A stretch of DNA of 64,000 nt, taken from DATFRY01 sp963764695. GTDB taxonomy: Bacteria; Myxococcota_A; Polyangia; Haliangiales; Haliangiaceae. The stretch covers positions 868,001-932,000 of the forward strand of contig CAVXTW010000007.1 in assembly GCA_963764695.1 (NCBI GenBank). The letters are read 5' to 3'. Position numbers and translations under genes: made by a program. The notes under the pieces are model-generated. The model was not told where the DNA came from. It did no database searches and saw nothing but the letters and a program-made list of their open reading frames with translations. Of this stretch, positions 39,539 through 59,225 are shown one piece after another; positions within the stretch are counted from its first letter, which is position 1; every line of letters starts with the position of its first letter.

Positions 39539-40285
39539 TTGAAAGAACAGCTTCGCTTGCTCAAAGAGCTCCAGGCGATCGACTCGCGCCGACAAGAGAT
39601 GCGCAAGTCCATCGAGGCGCTGCCCGAGAGGTTGCGCCCGGCGAAGCAGGACCTGGCAAAGCTCGAAGCAATGCTGCAGCAGGAGCGGGCGCAACTGGCC
39701 GAGACCGAGAAGTGGCGCGCAGAGCAGGAAGAGCTGGCCAAGCGCGAGGAAGACGCGGTCAGGCAGGCCAAGGCCAAGCTGCAGCAGAGTCGCAACACGA
39801 AGGACTTCGCCGCCGCCACCCGCGAGGTGGAGAACAAGCGGCGCATGATCGCGGAGCACGAGGAGGAGCTGCTCAAGGTCATCTCCGCGATGGAGACGAC
39901 CCGCGCCCAGCTGGCCCAGCGCGAGAAGGACGTCGAGGCGCTGCGCCAGCACGTGAGCACCGAAGAGGCGACCGTGCAGGCCAAGATGTCCGAGGTGCAG
40001 AGCGAGCTGTCGCAGCACGAGAGCGGACGCGAGGCCATCGCCAGCCAGCTGCCGCGCGAGCTGCTGCGCCGCTACGAGCAGGTCCAGCGTCGCCGCGGCA
40101 TCGCCCTGGTGCCGGTTGTCAACGGCAGCTGCAAGGGCTGCTTCATGTCCCTGCCACCTCAGCTGGGCAACATCATCGCGCGCGGCACATCGCTGGAGAG
40201 CTGCCCGAGCTGCCAGCGGCTGCTCTATCGCCCGGAGATGCTGGCCGAGACCGAGCAGCAGCCCGCGGGCGACGGCCGACCGTAG
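39539..40285 (+). CDS. Coiled-coil protein with C-terminal C4 zinc ribbon
   Basis: 248 residues. The TTG start is set by a strong AGGAGGT site 5 nt upstream. Residues 1-175 are a long coiled coil (heptads through RQEMRKSIEALPERLRPAK and LQQERAQLAETEKW). The C-terminal C4 zinc ribbon is CKGCFMSLPP then CPSCQRLLY. This architecture (zf-RING_7 type) is conserved and found near rnpB in several bacteria, but its function is unknown. It is 27 nt downstream of the tRNA and probably shares its transcript. Confidence 0.82.
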   Translation: MKEQLRLLKELQAIDSRRQEMRKSIEALPERLRPAKQDLAKLEAMLQQERAQLAETEKWRAEQEELAKREEDAVRQAKAKLQQSRNTKDFAAATREVENKRRMIAEHEEELLKVISAMETTRAQLAQREKDVEALRQHVSTEEATVQAKMSEVQSELSQHESGREAIASQLPRELLRRYEQVQRRRGIALVPVVNGSCKGCFMSLPPQLGNIIARGTSLESCPSCQRLLYRPEMLAETEQQPAGDGRP

Positions 40286-40296
40286 CGCCGCATCGC

Positions 40297-40324
40297 TTTA
40301 CATGGCGGCGGTTCCGACTATCTT
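40297..40324 (+). promoter_or_regulatory. Promoter of rnpB
   Basis: TTTACA (five of six to TTGACA) and TATCTT (four of six to TATAAT) are 16 nt apart. The predicted transcription start falls within a few nt of the 5' end of RNase P RNA at 40334, which supports it. Confidence 0.6.
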
Positions 40325-40333
40325 GTCAGGGCT

Positions 40334-40709
40334 CCTCGCCGGAGTGATCCAGGCGGTCGCCGGTGCTCGAAAGGGCACGGGAGGAAAGTCCGAGCTTCAC
40401 AGGGCAAGAGTGCTGGCTAACGGCCAGTCGAGGTGACTCGAAGGAAAGTGCCACAGAAAACAAACCGCCCGGCGCAAGCCGGGTAAGGGTGAAATGGTGC
40501 GGTAAGAGCGCACCGCTCTCCCGGTGACGGGAGAGGTCAAGGCAAACCCCACTCGAAGCAAGACCAGATAGGAGCCGCGTGGCCCGCGCAATGGCTCCGG
40601 GTTGGTTGCTCGAGCCCGCCAGCAATGCCGGGCCTAGAGGAATGACCGCCGCCGGCAGAGGGTAACCGACGCCGGCACAGAACTCGGCTTACGGATCACT
40701 CCGACGAGG
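40334..40709 (+). ncRNA. rnpB: RNase P RNA, bacterial type A
   Basis: Catalytic RNA that trims tRNA 5' leaders. About 376 nt. P1 pairs CCTCG-CCGGAGTGATCC (5') with GGATCACTCCG-CGAGG (3'). Conserved core blocks are present: GAGGAAAGTCCGAGC near the 5' end, ACAGAAAACAAACCGCC, AAGGGTGAAATGGTGCGGTAAG, GATAGGAGCC and CGGCTTACGGATCACT at the 3' end. The GAGGTCAAGGCAAACCCC segment and general length match type A. It is convergent with the GtrA-like gene. Confidence 0.97.
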
Positions 40710-40733
40710 GGCACTTTCTCGCCGCCTCGTCGG
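40701..40733 (+). terminator. Hairpin overlapping the 3' end of rnpB
   Basis: CCGACGAGG (40701-40709) is perfectly complementary to CCTCGTCGG (40725-40733), with GGCACTTTCTCGCCG between. The hairpin would compete with the outer part of P1, as a terminator does before RNA maturation. No T tract follows. Confidence 0.4.
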
Positions 40734-40742
40734 CAGGACGCC

Positions 40743-41216
40743 TCAGGCGAGGGAGTCGTCGAGCTTGAGCGACTCGCCGCTCAGCGAGTCGGCGAGCTCG
40801 GACAGCGAGTCGGCTGCGTCCGGCTCGTCGGAGCACGGGAAGACCAGCCGCGACTGGGCCGGGTAGGTCCACACCAGGAAGACCAGCGCCGCGGCGATCG
40901 CCTTGGCCAGCAGGTACGGCAGAACCAGGACCACGGCCAGCACGTGGACGGCCGCGGCCACGAAGGCCGCCGTGACCAGCGAGACGAAGCCGTAGACCGT
41001 CACCTGGCGCAGGTCGATGCGCGAGCCGTCCCGGAAGGCCCAGTACTTGTTGATGAGGAAGTTGCAGACCCCGCCGAGGGCGGCGGCCAGGAAGGCTGCG
41101 AGGGTGACATGGCTGCGCAGCGCCTCGACCAGCAGGATGAGCGCCGCGATGTCGATGCCGGTGGCAACGACGCCGCTGACCCCCACGCGGACCATTCGCT
41201 TGCTCAAGTCGCGCAC
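40743..41216 (-). CDS. GtrA-like membrane protein
   Basis: 157 residues with four transmembrane helices (VGVSGVVATGIDIAALILLV; LAAFLAAALGGVCNFLINKY; VYGFVSLVTAAFVAAAVHVL; LVLPYLLAKAIAAALVFLVW). The FLINKYWAFRD motif after helix 2 is characteristic of the GtrA/DPMS family, which helps polyprenol-linked sugar flipping or modification. The C-terminus is a Ser/Leu/Asp-rich tail of about 30 residues. The start is GTG. No glycosyltransferase is adjacent, so the substrate is unknown. Confidence 0.85.
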   Translation of the reverse strand: MRDLSKRMVRVGVSGVVATGIDIAALILLVEALRSHVTLAAFLAAALGGVCNFLINKYWAFRDGSRIDLRQVTVYGFVSLVTAAFVAAAVHVLAVVLVLPYLLAKAIAAALVFLVWTYPAQSRLVFPCSDEPDAADSLSELADSLSGESLKLDDSLA

Positions 41217-41480
41217 GTCTCGTGGGCTGGAGCAGACCTCATGCCAAGCGGAAAATCAATTGGTTGGCTGATCCGCATGTGGTGAGGAATCAACGGTGGA
41301 GACAACGCTCGGATCTGTAACGCGGTTGCAGTGTGGTGGCCGGCTGACACCCCCGAGCCATGCTCACCCGGCCGGCCAGATGTCTGGCCCCGACCGCGGC
41401 ACCGCAAGGTTTTCAGTCCGTTCGGGGTAATCGGTCTCACATCGCCGGATGTCGTTCGACATGGTATAGAGCCGGCCCTC

Positions 41481-42470
41481 ATGCTCAGCACCGAGAGCCG
41501 TCGCGGTCGGCGCATCCTGGCCCGCCTGGATCGCGGCACGGATCTGTTCGACGGTGTGCGCGAGCTGTGCCAGAAGCACCGGGTTCGCTGCGGCGAGCTG
41601 CGCGGAATCGGCTCGCTCGAGCTGGCCGAGCTCGCCGCCTTCGACCAGGACAGCCGGCGCTGGAAGCCGAGCCGCCTCATCGACGGTGGCGGCCTGGAGC
41701 TGCTCCACCTGCACGGCAACATCGCGGAGGAGAGCGGCGCGGTCGCCATCCAGGCCCAGGTCACCTTGATGCGCGATCGCGACGCCGGCCTCGAGGTGGT
41801 CGGCGGGAGCCTCAAGGCCGCCGTGGTCTACTCGGTCGAGCTGGTCATCGAGACGTTCGACGACGTGCTCTTGCGGCGGCAGGCAGACGCGGCCACCGGG
41901 CTGTCGCGCTGGCACGAGGCGCTGGCCGAGGCCGAGGCCCCTGCCCCGCCGGCCGAGCGCACGGGTCGCACCGCCCGCCGCGACGAGCGCGTACGCGGCA
42001 CCCGTAGCGGCACCGGCCGCGCCGCCGGCTGCGGTACCCGCCGCGCCGCCCGCCGAGACGCGGCCCGCCCCGGCGCCGAGCGCGCGGCCGCTGTCAGTCC
42101 AGATGCCGACGGTGACGCCCCCGGCGACAGGCCAGGCGCCCGCGCCCAGGACCGCCACGCCGCCCGGCCCGCGCCCGACGGCGACGCCGACTCCGACCTG
42201 GGGCGACGTCGCCGCCGCGTCGCAGCCGGCCCGCCGCCCGCCCGGACCGTCGGCACCGGAGTCCCTGGAAGAGGACGTCTCGCTCAACGCCGGCGACGTC
42301 ATCTTGCACCCCCGCTTTCAGCGCTGCGTCGTCCACCGGGTCGAGGGCAGCGGCGAGTTCGTCCAGGTCATGCTGCGCAACGGCCGCGTCGTGCGGCTCA
42401 GTCTCGAGGTGCTGCGCCTCACGCCCAACGGCGTCGAAAACGGCCAGCGCATCTTCACCGCAACGGTCTT

Positions 42471-42474
<4 letters not shown>
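41481..42474 (+). CDS. PPC/DUF296-domain protein with a C-terminal beta-barrel-like module, one apparent frameshift
   Basis: The first 150 residues are a PPC (DUF296) fold: DLFDGVRELCQKHRVRCGEL, GIGSLELAELAAFD, LHGNIAEESGAVAIQAQVTL and VVGGSLKAAVVYSVELVIET. A Pro/Ala linker follows, and a C-terminal module DVILHPRFQRCVVHRVEGSG then VMLRNGRVVRLSLEVLRL. The linker changes frame at 41965-41980; one extra base accounts for the odd total length. The C-terminal module resembles small barrel domains seen in other myxobacterial DNA-associated proteins, which is inferred. The stop overlaps the typA start (ATGA). The region 41217-41480 upstream shows no gene. Confidence 0.72.
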
Positions 42475-44385
<1,911 letters not shown>

Positions 44386-44419
44386 GGGCCCGAAGCGGGC
44401 GCCCGCCGGCGGCGCGACC

Positions 44420-44746
44420 TCAGGCCGAGACGCGGGTCTCGCGGCCCTCGGCGTCGGTGGCGATCTCTGCACCCGAGCAGGGGGAGCACTGGCGCTGCCA
44501 GGGGGTGCGGGCCAGGCGCTCGTCGTCGATCTCCGACTGGCACTCCTCACAGCGGCCGAAGATGCCTCGCTCGATGCGCTCCAGAGCCGCGTGAATCTCC
44601 TGCAGTTCGTTCAGCTCTGCCTCGTCGATGGCACCGAGGGCATCGGCGCGGCCGGCGGCACCGGTGCCGGCCTGAGCGGCCCGGAGCAGCGCCCGCCCCC
44701 GGCGGAGAAGCTGCTTGCGCGCCTGGGCCACTAGATTTCGGTTCAT
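44420..44746 (-). CDS. DksA/TraR-type zinc-finger protein
   Basis: 108 residues. ATG 44746 is chosen for its AGGAGAAGAAGA site; an earlier in-frame ATG lacks one. An N-terminal helical hairpin (LVAQARKQLLRRGRALLRAA; ELNELQEIHAALERIERGIF) precedes a C4 zinc finger, GRCEECQSEID and RQCSPCSGAE. It is shorter than DksA (about 150) and nearer TraR-like proteins, which bind the RNA-polymerase secondary channel. The acidic DxxDxA tip of true DksA cannot be seen, so direct ppGpp synergy is uncertain. Confidence 0.85.
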   Translation of the reverse strand: MNRNLVAQARKQLLRRGRALLRAAQAGTGAAGRADALGAIDEAELNELQEIHAALERIERGIFGRCEECQSEIDDERLARTPWQRQCSPCSGAEIATDAEGRETRVSA

Positions 44747-45133
44747 TCTTCTTCTCCTGGCTGGGGCTTTGGTGCCATAAAAGGCAGAACCGGCGTATCG
44801 GGGCAAGAAAACGGCCTTCGTGAGCCAGGGGGACGTCGGCCTGGGGGCCGACAGCTGGGGGGAACATGGTGGCGGGCGCCCGGGCCGAGCCGAAAAGAGG
44901 GCTTGCGATAGGCAAGCTTCGTGCCCAATGTGTGGTCAATCGTGAGACCTGCTTGGGCAAGTCCGGGCGCGCCTCGTGCGGAGCTCAAAGACTCGCTGCC
45001 CTGCCGGTCGCGCCCGTAATCACAGGGAGCGGCGCGGTCGGGGCGCCGTCTTCAGCAGCTTCGCACCTGTGTTTCGCCGGGCAGACGAGGTGGGTCTTTG
45101 CGACCCCCATCCAGCGCTTTACATGAAAGAGAG
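44747..45133. other. Intergenic region between the DksA-type gene and the sigma factor gene
   Basis: 387 bases with no convincing gene. It must hold promoters for two divergent genes. A small inverted repeat GCTTGC-GATAG-GCAAGC lies near 44901-44917, a candidate operator. Boxes of the -35/-10 type are not clear on either strand. The composition is like the flanks. Confidence 0.5.
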
Positions 45134-46399
<1,266 letters not shown>

Positions 46400-46419
46400 C
46401 GGAGTCGCTGTAGCGAGGA

Positions 46420-46458
46420 GGAGCAGCCCGGGCTGGTCTCGGACTGCTCCGTTTTTTT
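46420..46458 (+). terminator. Rho-independent terminator of the sigma factor gene
   Basis: A hairpin with stem GGAGCAG/CTGCTCC and GC-rich inner part is followed by GTTTTTTT (46451-46458). It is 20 nt beyond the sigma gene stop and just before the stop of the convergent ferredoxin gene. It is the clearest intrinsic terminator in the window. Confidence 0.92.
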
Positions 46459-46467
46459 ATGCGCGCC

Positions 46468-46881
<414 letters not shown>

Positions 46882-46913
46882 TGGCTGTCGTCTCCAGTCC
46901 GGCCCACTTTACC

Positions 46914-48937
46914 TCAGACGGGGCCCTTTCGGCGCTCGGCGACGGCTCGAAGCACATCGCGGACGCTGAGATCTTCGCGGATCTTGTCCAGGTCGAACCG
47001 CATCCGGCGACGCCAGTTTGGATGCTCGTCGTCGCCGGTGCCGGGCACATTTTGCGGTTCGCGCTCGAGCCATAGATCCTCGAGGGTAACGAACACGACG
47101 TCGGCCGGACCGGCGGCCAGCTGCTCGGTCCACTCGCGCATCAGCGAGTCGGCCTCGCCCTCGAGCCCGTGCTGCTCGACGAAGCTGGCGAAGGTCGGCG
47201 TGTCGTGGGTGTCCAGGCTCGCCACCTGGCCGGGGCCGGGCGACCTGAGCGCGGGGCGGCCGTCCTGGAAGCCCCAGGCGAACTGGGCCACGAACAGGCT
47301 GTGCAGCCCGCGCTCGGCCATCATGGGGCGAACCCCGTCGGGCACGGTGCCCAGGTCCTCGCCGGCCACGGCGCAGCGCTGGCGCTGCGACTCGATGAGC
47401 AGGATGGCGTACAGCTCGTCGGCCGGGTAGCGCACGTAGACGCCGTCGGCGGCGCTGCCGCGCGGCGGGATCCAGAACAGCCGGTGCATCCCCATCACGT
47501 GGTCGACGCGCAGCATGTCGGCGTGCTCCATGTGCGCGCGCACGCAGTCGATGAAGTAGCGGTAGCCGTTCTCGCGCTGGGCGATCGGGTGCAGCGGCGG
47601 CAGCGCCCAGTTCTGGCCGCCCCAGAACAGCGGATCGGGCGGCGCGCCGACCGAGATCTCCGAGGCGAACGACCCGCGCTCGCGCCACAGGTCGTAGCCG
47701 GCCCCGTCGACGCCGACGGGCAGATCGAGGTAGAGGCCGGCCGTCCCCTGCTCCTCCTTGAACTCGGACAGCTGCCGGTTGAGCAGCCACTGGGCGAACA
47801 CGTGATAGCGGCGGTTGCGCTCGTCGAAATCTCCGTCGGAGATGGCGCCGTCGCGCTGCGCCTCCGGCCAGTCGCCCCAGGCGCGGCCCATCGCCTCGGT
47901 GGTGGCGCGGAAGCGGGCGTAGTCGTCGACCCGCGGGCGGGCGGTGCGGAACGCCTCGACCTGGGCGCGCGCCGCGTCGTCGGCCCAGGCGGCGTCGCTC
48001 AGCCGCTCGAGCAGGCGGCGCTTGAGCGCGGCGGCGCGGCGGTAGTTGACCAGCGGCTCGGCGCCCAGCAGCGCGGCCTCCAGGCCGGTCTCGCTGCGCA
48101 GCACGGCGTCGCCGCCGGCGCTGTCGAGGGCGGAAAGCCCGAGACGGCCGAGGCCGGCCGGGCGAAGATCGGCGTACAGCTCGTTCCAGAACAGCCGGCT
48201 GACCGGTGAGTACGGGCTGGCCTGGAACGGCGTGTCGTAGAAGCAGGCCAGGAGCGGCAGCGTGCCGACGAAGGCGCCGCGCTCGGCGGCGACGAAGCGG
48301 GCCAGCTGGCGCAGGTCGCCCAGGTCGCCGACGCCCAGCTGTGAGGCGGTGCGCAGGGAGTAGACCGGCGCGAACAGCCCCCACTCGCGCAGCGCACCGG
48401 GCGGTCCGGCCGCGGCCGGCGGGGCGCTGAGCAGGCGCAGCTGCCCGTCGACGTCGCCGGCGTCGACCCGCACGTCGTGATAGCCGGGCGGCAGGCCGGC
48501 CGGCAGGTCGAGACGGCGCTCGAGCCACTCTCCACCGTCGACGTCCGCGCTGCGGATGACCGGCATGTCGTGCAGGCCGATCTCGTGCGCGATCTCGTCG
48601 CCGGAGTCGAGGCGGATGGTGACCCGGACCGGGCGCGCGCCGGCGGAGGCGGGCATGCGCAGCCGCAGCTGGGCCGCCTGGCCGCCGAAGCAGGCCGCGC
48701 AAGGGTCGAGCGGGCGCCGCCAGGTCGCGGCGTGGTGCGCGCGCAGCGCGTCGCCCGCGCCCTCGGGGCTGTCGATGCCGATGCCGAGCGCGCGCAGGAT
48801 CGAGACCAGCGCCTCGGGGCTCGCGTTCTGGTACGTGCCCTTGACGTCCCAGTAGCCGGTGTCGACCGACGCCAGGTCGGCCAGCTGCTGCAGCGACTGC
48901 CGCCAGTCGGCGGTGGTCATGGCGCTCGGGTCCTCTG

Positions 48938-48941
<4 letters not shown>
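46914..48941 (-). CDS. malQ: 4-alpha-glucanotransferase (amylomaltase)
   Basis: 675 residues, GH77 family. It disproportionates maltodextrins. Visible: an N-terminal beta-rich extension (residues 1-165), then the barrel with LREWGLFAPVYSLRTASQLG, LPLLACFYDTPFQASPYSPV, LPVGVDGAGYDLWRERGSFA, nucleophile region MLRVDHVMGMHRLFW, AVAGEDLGTVPDGVRPMM (general acid Glu), and DTHDTPTFASFVE. ATG 48941 overlaps the nuoN stop (ATGA), so it is coupled to complex I genes, an odd partner. An ATG at 48920 is an alternative start. Confidence 0.93.
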
Positions 48942-54676
<5,735 letters not shown>

Positions 54677-54681
54677 CGCGA

Positions 54682-55011
54682 TCAGTGCTTGAGGAGGGTC
54701 AGGCGGTCGATGTCGGCGTGGCGGCGCGTGCGGAACAGCGCGACCACGATGGCCAGACCGACCGCCGCCTCGGCGGCGGCCACGGCGATGACGATGAAGG
54801 CCAGGGCGTGTCCCTCCAGGCCGGCGGCGCCGCCGTGATAGCGGGCAAAGGCCAGGATGGTCAGGTTGGCCGCGTTGAGCATGAGCTCGATCGACATCAT
54901 CACGATGAGCGCATTGCGCCGCATGAGCACCCCGGCCGTGCCGATGGCGAACAGCACCGCGGCCAGGATCAGGAAGTGGCTCACCGTCAGCTTGTAGAAG
55001 ATGTCATTCAT
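54682..55011 (-). CDS. nuoK: NADH-quinone oxidoreductase subunit K
   Basis: 109 residues, three transmembrane helices: FLILAAVLFAIGTAGVLMRR, NALIVMMSIELMLNAANLTI with the conserved membrane Glu, and AFIVIAVAAAEAAVGLAIVV with the second Glu. Part of the membrane arm linking NuoJ and NuoN in the proton path. ATG overlaps the nuoJ stop (ATGA); nuoL begins five nucleotides after its stop. Confidence 0.96.
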   Translation of the reverse strand: MNDIFYKLTVSHFLILAAVLFAIGTAGVLMRRNALIVMMSIELMLNAANLTILAFARYHGGAAGLEGHALAFIVIAVAAAEAAVGLAIVVALFRTRRHADIDRLTLLKH

Positions 55012-55882
55012 GATTTTCCGCCCTCGGCGCCGCTCGCCTCGCCGTCGGCCTCGTCCTTCTCGCGATGCGGACGGGACAGCGCGATGCCGCCCACGACAGC
55101 GACCAGCAGCACGAGCGAGACCGCCTCGAACGGGAACAGGTAGTCGCGGAACAGCGCCTTGCCGACCGCGCGGGTCGAGCCCCAGTCGTCCTCACGCTCG
55201 GACGCCTGGCGCGGGGTCTGCAGCACCCCCGTCTTGGTGGTGTCGACCATGTGCGGCCTCGGTGCGGCCACCGCGGCGTGGGGCGTGTCCTTGACGTCCC
55301 ACAGCACGCCGCTGACCCGGACCAGCATGTAGAGGATGGCCAGGCCGGCCAGGGCCTTGCCGAGCAGGCCCTGCAGCGCCCACGGCTCGTCCTCGGGCCG
55401 GTTGAGGATCATGACCACGAACACGAACAGCACCATGATGGCGCCCGCGTAGACCAGGACCTGGATGGCGGCCAGGAAGTGGGCGTAGAGCATGGCGTAG
55501 AGCGCGGCCAGCGCGAAGAAGGTGCCGACCATGCCCATGACCGCGGCGATGAGGTTGCGCCGCGTGATGACGAACAGCGCGCCGCCGGCGGTGGCGAAGG
55601 CCAGCAGCCAGAACAGCATCGCGGCGCCGCGGCCGTTCTCGAAGCCCTGCCCCGCGCTCTGGGCGCCGTGCGAGCCCTCACCCGCCTCGCCCGGCGCGCC
55701 CTCGTCCGCCTGAGCCGCGTGGTCGTGGCCCTCGTGGCCGTCGGTGTTGCGCGATCCGTCGCGCGTGCGGGCCGCCTCGGGTGCGGGTCGCGACGGCTCC
55801 GGCTGCGCGGCGGCCAGCGGCGCGCAGAGCGCGACGGCGATCAGGACGGCGACCGCCGCGACGGCCGCGCGATGCCCTGTCC

Positions 55883-55886
<4 letters not shown>
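55008..55886 (-). CDS. nuoJ: NADH-quinone oxidoreductase subunit J with signal peptide and His/Glu-rich N-terminal extension
   Basis: 292 residues against about 180 usual. Residues 1-28 are a signal-peptide-like segment ending PLAAAQ. Residues 29-85 are charged and low in hydrophobicity, with DGHEGHDHAAQADEG. The NuoJ core follows: AMLFWLLAFATAGGALFVIT, IAAVMGMVGTFFALAALYAM, IQVLVYAGAIMVLFVFVVMI and a last helix (FPFEAVSLVLLVAVVGGIAL). A second insert of about 35 residues lies before that last helix. The start GTG overlaps the nuoF stop. If cleaved or retained, the extension would be periplasmic. Confidence 0.93.
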
Positions 55887-57264
<1,378 letters not shown>

Positions 57265-57265
57265 C

Positions 57266-57763
57266 TCAGGCGACCTCCGACTCCGGGTGCGGCTCCGCCT
57301 TCAGCTCGGCCACGATCCCGGGAACCTGCTCGGGCGTGACGTCGAGGAAGTAGCGCGTGCCGCACAGGACCGCCGGCGCGTTGGCGCAGGCGGCGATGCA
57401 CTCCTCCTCCACGATCGTGAAGTCGGCGTTCGACTGGCCGCGGCGCAGGCCGAGCTGCTTCTCGAAGGCGGCCAGCACCTCGTACGCGCCGCGCAGCATG
57501 CACGAGACGTTGGTGCAGATGCGCAGGGTGTTGGTGCCGCCCGGCGCGAGCCGGTACATGGTGTAGAAGGTGGCGACGCCGTAGACGTGGGCGTACGGCA
57601 GGTCCAGCGTGGCGGCGACAAGTCGCAGGACGTCGTCGCGCAGATCACCGTGCTCCTTCTGGGCCAGGTGCAGGGCGGCCAGGAGGACCGGCTGGGCGCT
57701 GGGATAGCGCGCGCGCAGGGCGTCGATCTTCTGCTTCGCTTGTGGGGAGAATTCGGGTGTCAC
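57266..57763 (-). CDS. nuoE: NADH-quinone oxidoreductase subunit E
   Basis: 165 residues, GTG start (VTPEFSPQAKQKID). Thioredoxin-like [2Fe-2S] subunit of the NADH module. Ligands: CTNVSC (C-x4-C) and CIAAC (C-x3-C). Other conserved parts: HVYGVATFYTMYRLAPGG and AAFEKQLGLRRGQSNADFTI. It is the first nuo gene here. The upstream HEAT-type gene ends 46 nt before it. Confidence 0.95.
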   Translation of the reverse strand: MTPEFSPQAKQKIDALRARYPSAQPVLLAALHLAQKEHGDLRDDVLRLVAATLDLPYAHVYGVATFYTMYRLAPGGTNTLRICTNVSCMLRGAYEVLAAFEKQLGLRRGQSNADFTIVEEECIAACANAPAVLCGTRYFLDVTPEQVPGIVAELKAEPHPESEVA

Positions 57764-57809
57764 GGCGGCTCGCAGGCGCAGGGAAATTACGAGTGAAAGC
57801 GGCGAGATG

Positions 57810-58271
57810 TCAAGGCGGGGACCCATCTTCGGCCGGGCTGCGGTCAGCCCGGGCGCCGGGCAGCGCGCGGGCGCCGGCGGCGGCCTCGGCGCGCACGTCG
57901 GCATCGGGATCGTGGCGGGCCAGATGGACCAGGATCGGCTGCCCCTCGCGATCGCCGATGCGGGCGAGAATGCGGGCCACCCGGCGACGGCCATCCGGCT
58001 CGGCGCCGTAGAGGCCGGTCTCGAGGTAGAGGATGGCGGCCGGCCCGGCGGCGACCAGCGCCTCCTCGGCGGCGTCGGCGGTGGGCCCCTGCTCGTCGAT
58101 GGCGAGCTCGACCAGGCGCGCGAGCCGGCGCTCGCCGCGCTCCGAGCACGCGTCCGCGGCGCATGCCGGCAGCGCGACGAGCGCGGCGGCTGCTGCCGAG
58201 GCCGCGATCCGGCGGGCCGCGGCCGGAGCTGCGGCAGCGCGCTGGACTGCCGGGCGGTGGCCGGGGTTCAT
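57810..58271 (-). CDS. Small HEAT-repeat-like exported protein
   Basis: 153 residues from ATG 58271; a GTG three codons earlier is possible. A long Ala-rich signal peptide ends near LVALPACAADAC, so lipidation is possible. The rest has alpha-helical repeat character: AEEALVAAGPAAILYLETGL and RRVARILARIGDREGQPILV, then DPDADVRAEAAAGARAL, the typical DxDxxVRxxAAxAL pattern of HEAT repeats. It is divergent from the acyltransferase gene and upstream of nuoE. Confidence 0.65.
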   Translation of the reverse strand: MNPGHRPAVQRAAAAPAAARRIAASAAAAALVALPACAADACSERGERRLARLVELAIDEQGPTADAAEEALVAAGPAAILYLETGLYGAEPDGRRRVARILARIGDREGQPILVHLARHDPDADVRAEAAAGARALPGARADRSPAEDGSPP

Positions 58272-58322
58272 CCGGCGCACACGCTACCATGGTTGCTCGG
58301 GAGCCTGTGGTATGACCGGCCG

Positions 58323-59198
58323 GTGAGTGACGAGGAGGAAAGCAGCGGCCCTCTCACCCGCTCCGAACGCGCGATGCTGGCCCTTGGCCGGTTCATCAAC
58401 GAGCGCCCGGCGCCGAAGAGACTGCAGCAGGTGTTTCTCACCACGGTGAACCAGACCTGGGTTCGCTACGCCATCGGCCGCCGCGTGCTGGCCGACAACA
58501 TGGAGTGGCTGAAGCCTGATCCCGGCCGCGAGGGCGGCGTGGTGGTGTGCCTCAATCACCGGAGCTACTTCGACGCCTACATCACGATGTGGGCGATCTA
58601 CGAGCAGGGCACCAAGTGGGTGCGCAAGATGTTCTTCCCGGTGCGGTCGAACTTCTTCTACGAGCGGCCGCTGGGCGCCCTGGTCAACCTGTTCGTCGGC
58701 GGCGGCACGCTGTACCCGCCGATCTTCCGCGACAGCGCCAAGTCCGAGCTCAACCGGGACGCGCTGCGGCGGATGATCGGCTTCCTGGCCGAGCCGGGCA
58801 CGCTCCTCGGTCTGCACCCGGAGGGGACGCGCAACAAGGGCGACGATCCGTACGCTCTTCTGCCGGCGCAGCCGGGCATCGGGCAGATCGTGCTGCAGGC
58901 GCGCCCGCTGGTCGTGCCCGCGTTCATCAACGGGCTGACCAACAGCTACCTCGAGGACATCACGTCAACCTACCGGCGCGACATCCGCCGCGAGCGGCCG
59001 GTCATCGTGGTCATCGGCGAGCCGCTCGACTACTCCGACATGGCGGCGCAGAAGCCGCGCGCCGCGCTTTACAAGAAGATGTCGGACCGCATCCGCGACG
59101 CGATCATCGCGCTCGGATCGCGCGAGAAGGAGCTGCGCGCCCAGTGCGCGCGCGGCGAGATCGGCGACGACGACCCGCGCTGGGCGCTGCGGCGATAG
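58323..59198 (+). CDS. PlsC-type 1-acyl-glycerol-phosphate acyltransferase family protein
   Basis: 291 residues, GTG start. The acyltransferase motif I is NHRSYFD (HxxxxD), motif II near KWVRKMFFPVRSNFFYE, motif III LLGLHPEGTRNKGDD, and motif IV LVVPAFINGL. It lacks clear transmembrane helices, unusual for PlsC but known in the family. The substrate could be lysophosphatidate or another acyl acceptor. Just upstream, ATG at 58312 opens a four-codon frame (MTGR) whose stop overlaps this start, which may couple translation. Confidence 0.85.
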   Translation: MSDEEESSGPLTRSERAMLALGRFINERPAPKRLQQVFLTTVNQTWVRYAIGRRVLADNMEWLKPDPGREGGVVVCLNHRSYFDAYITMWAIYEQGTKWVRKMFFPVRSNFFYERPLGALVNLFVGGGTLYPPIFRDSAKSELNRDALRRMIGFLAEPGTLLGLHPEGTRNKGDDPYALLPAQPGIGQIVLQARPLVVPAFINGLTNSYLEDITSTYRRDIRRERPVIVVIGEPLDYSDMAAQKPRAALYKKMSDRIRDAIIALGSREKELRAQCARGEIGDDDPRWALRR

Positions 59199-59225
59199 CC
59201 GCGTCGTCGTCGCCGGCGGCCCGCG

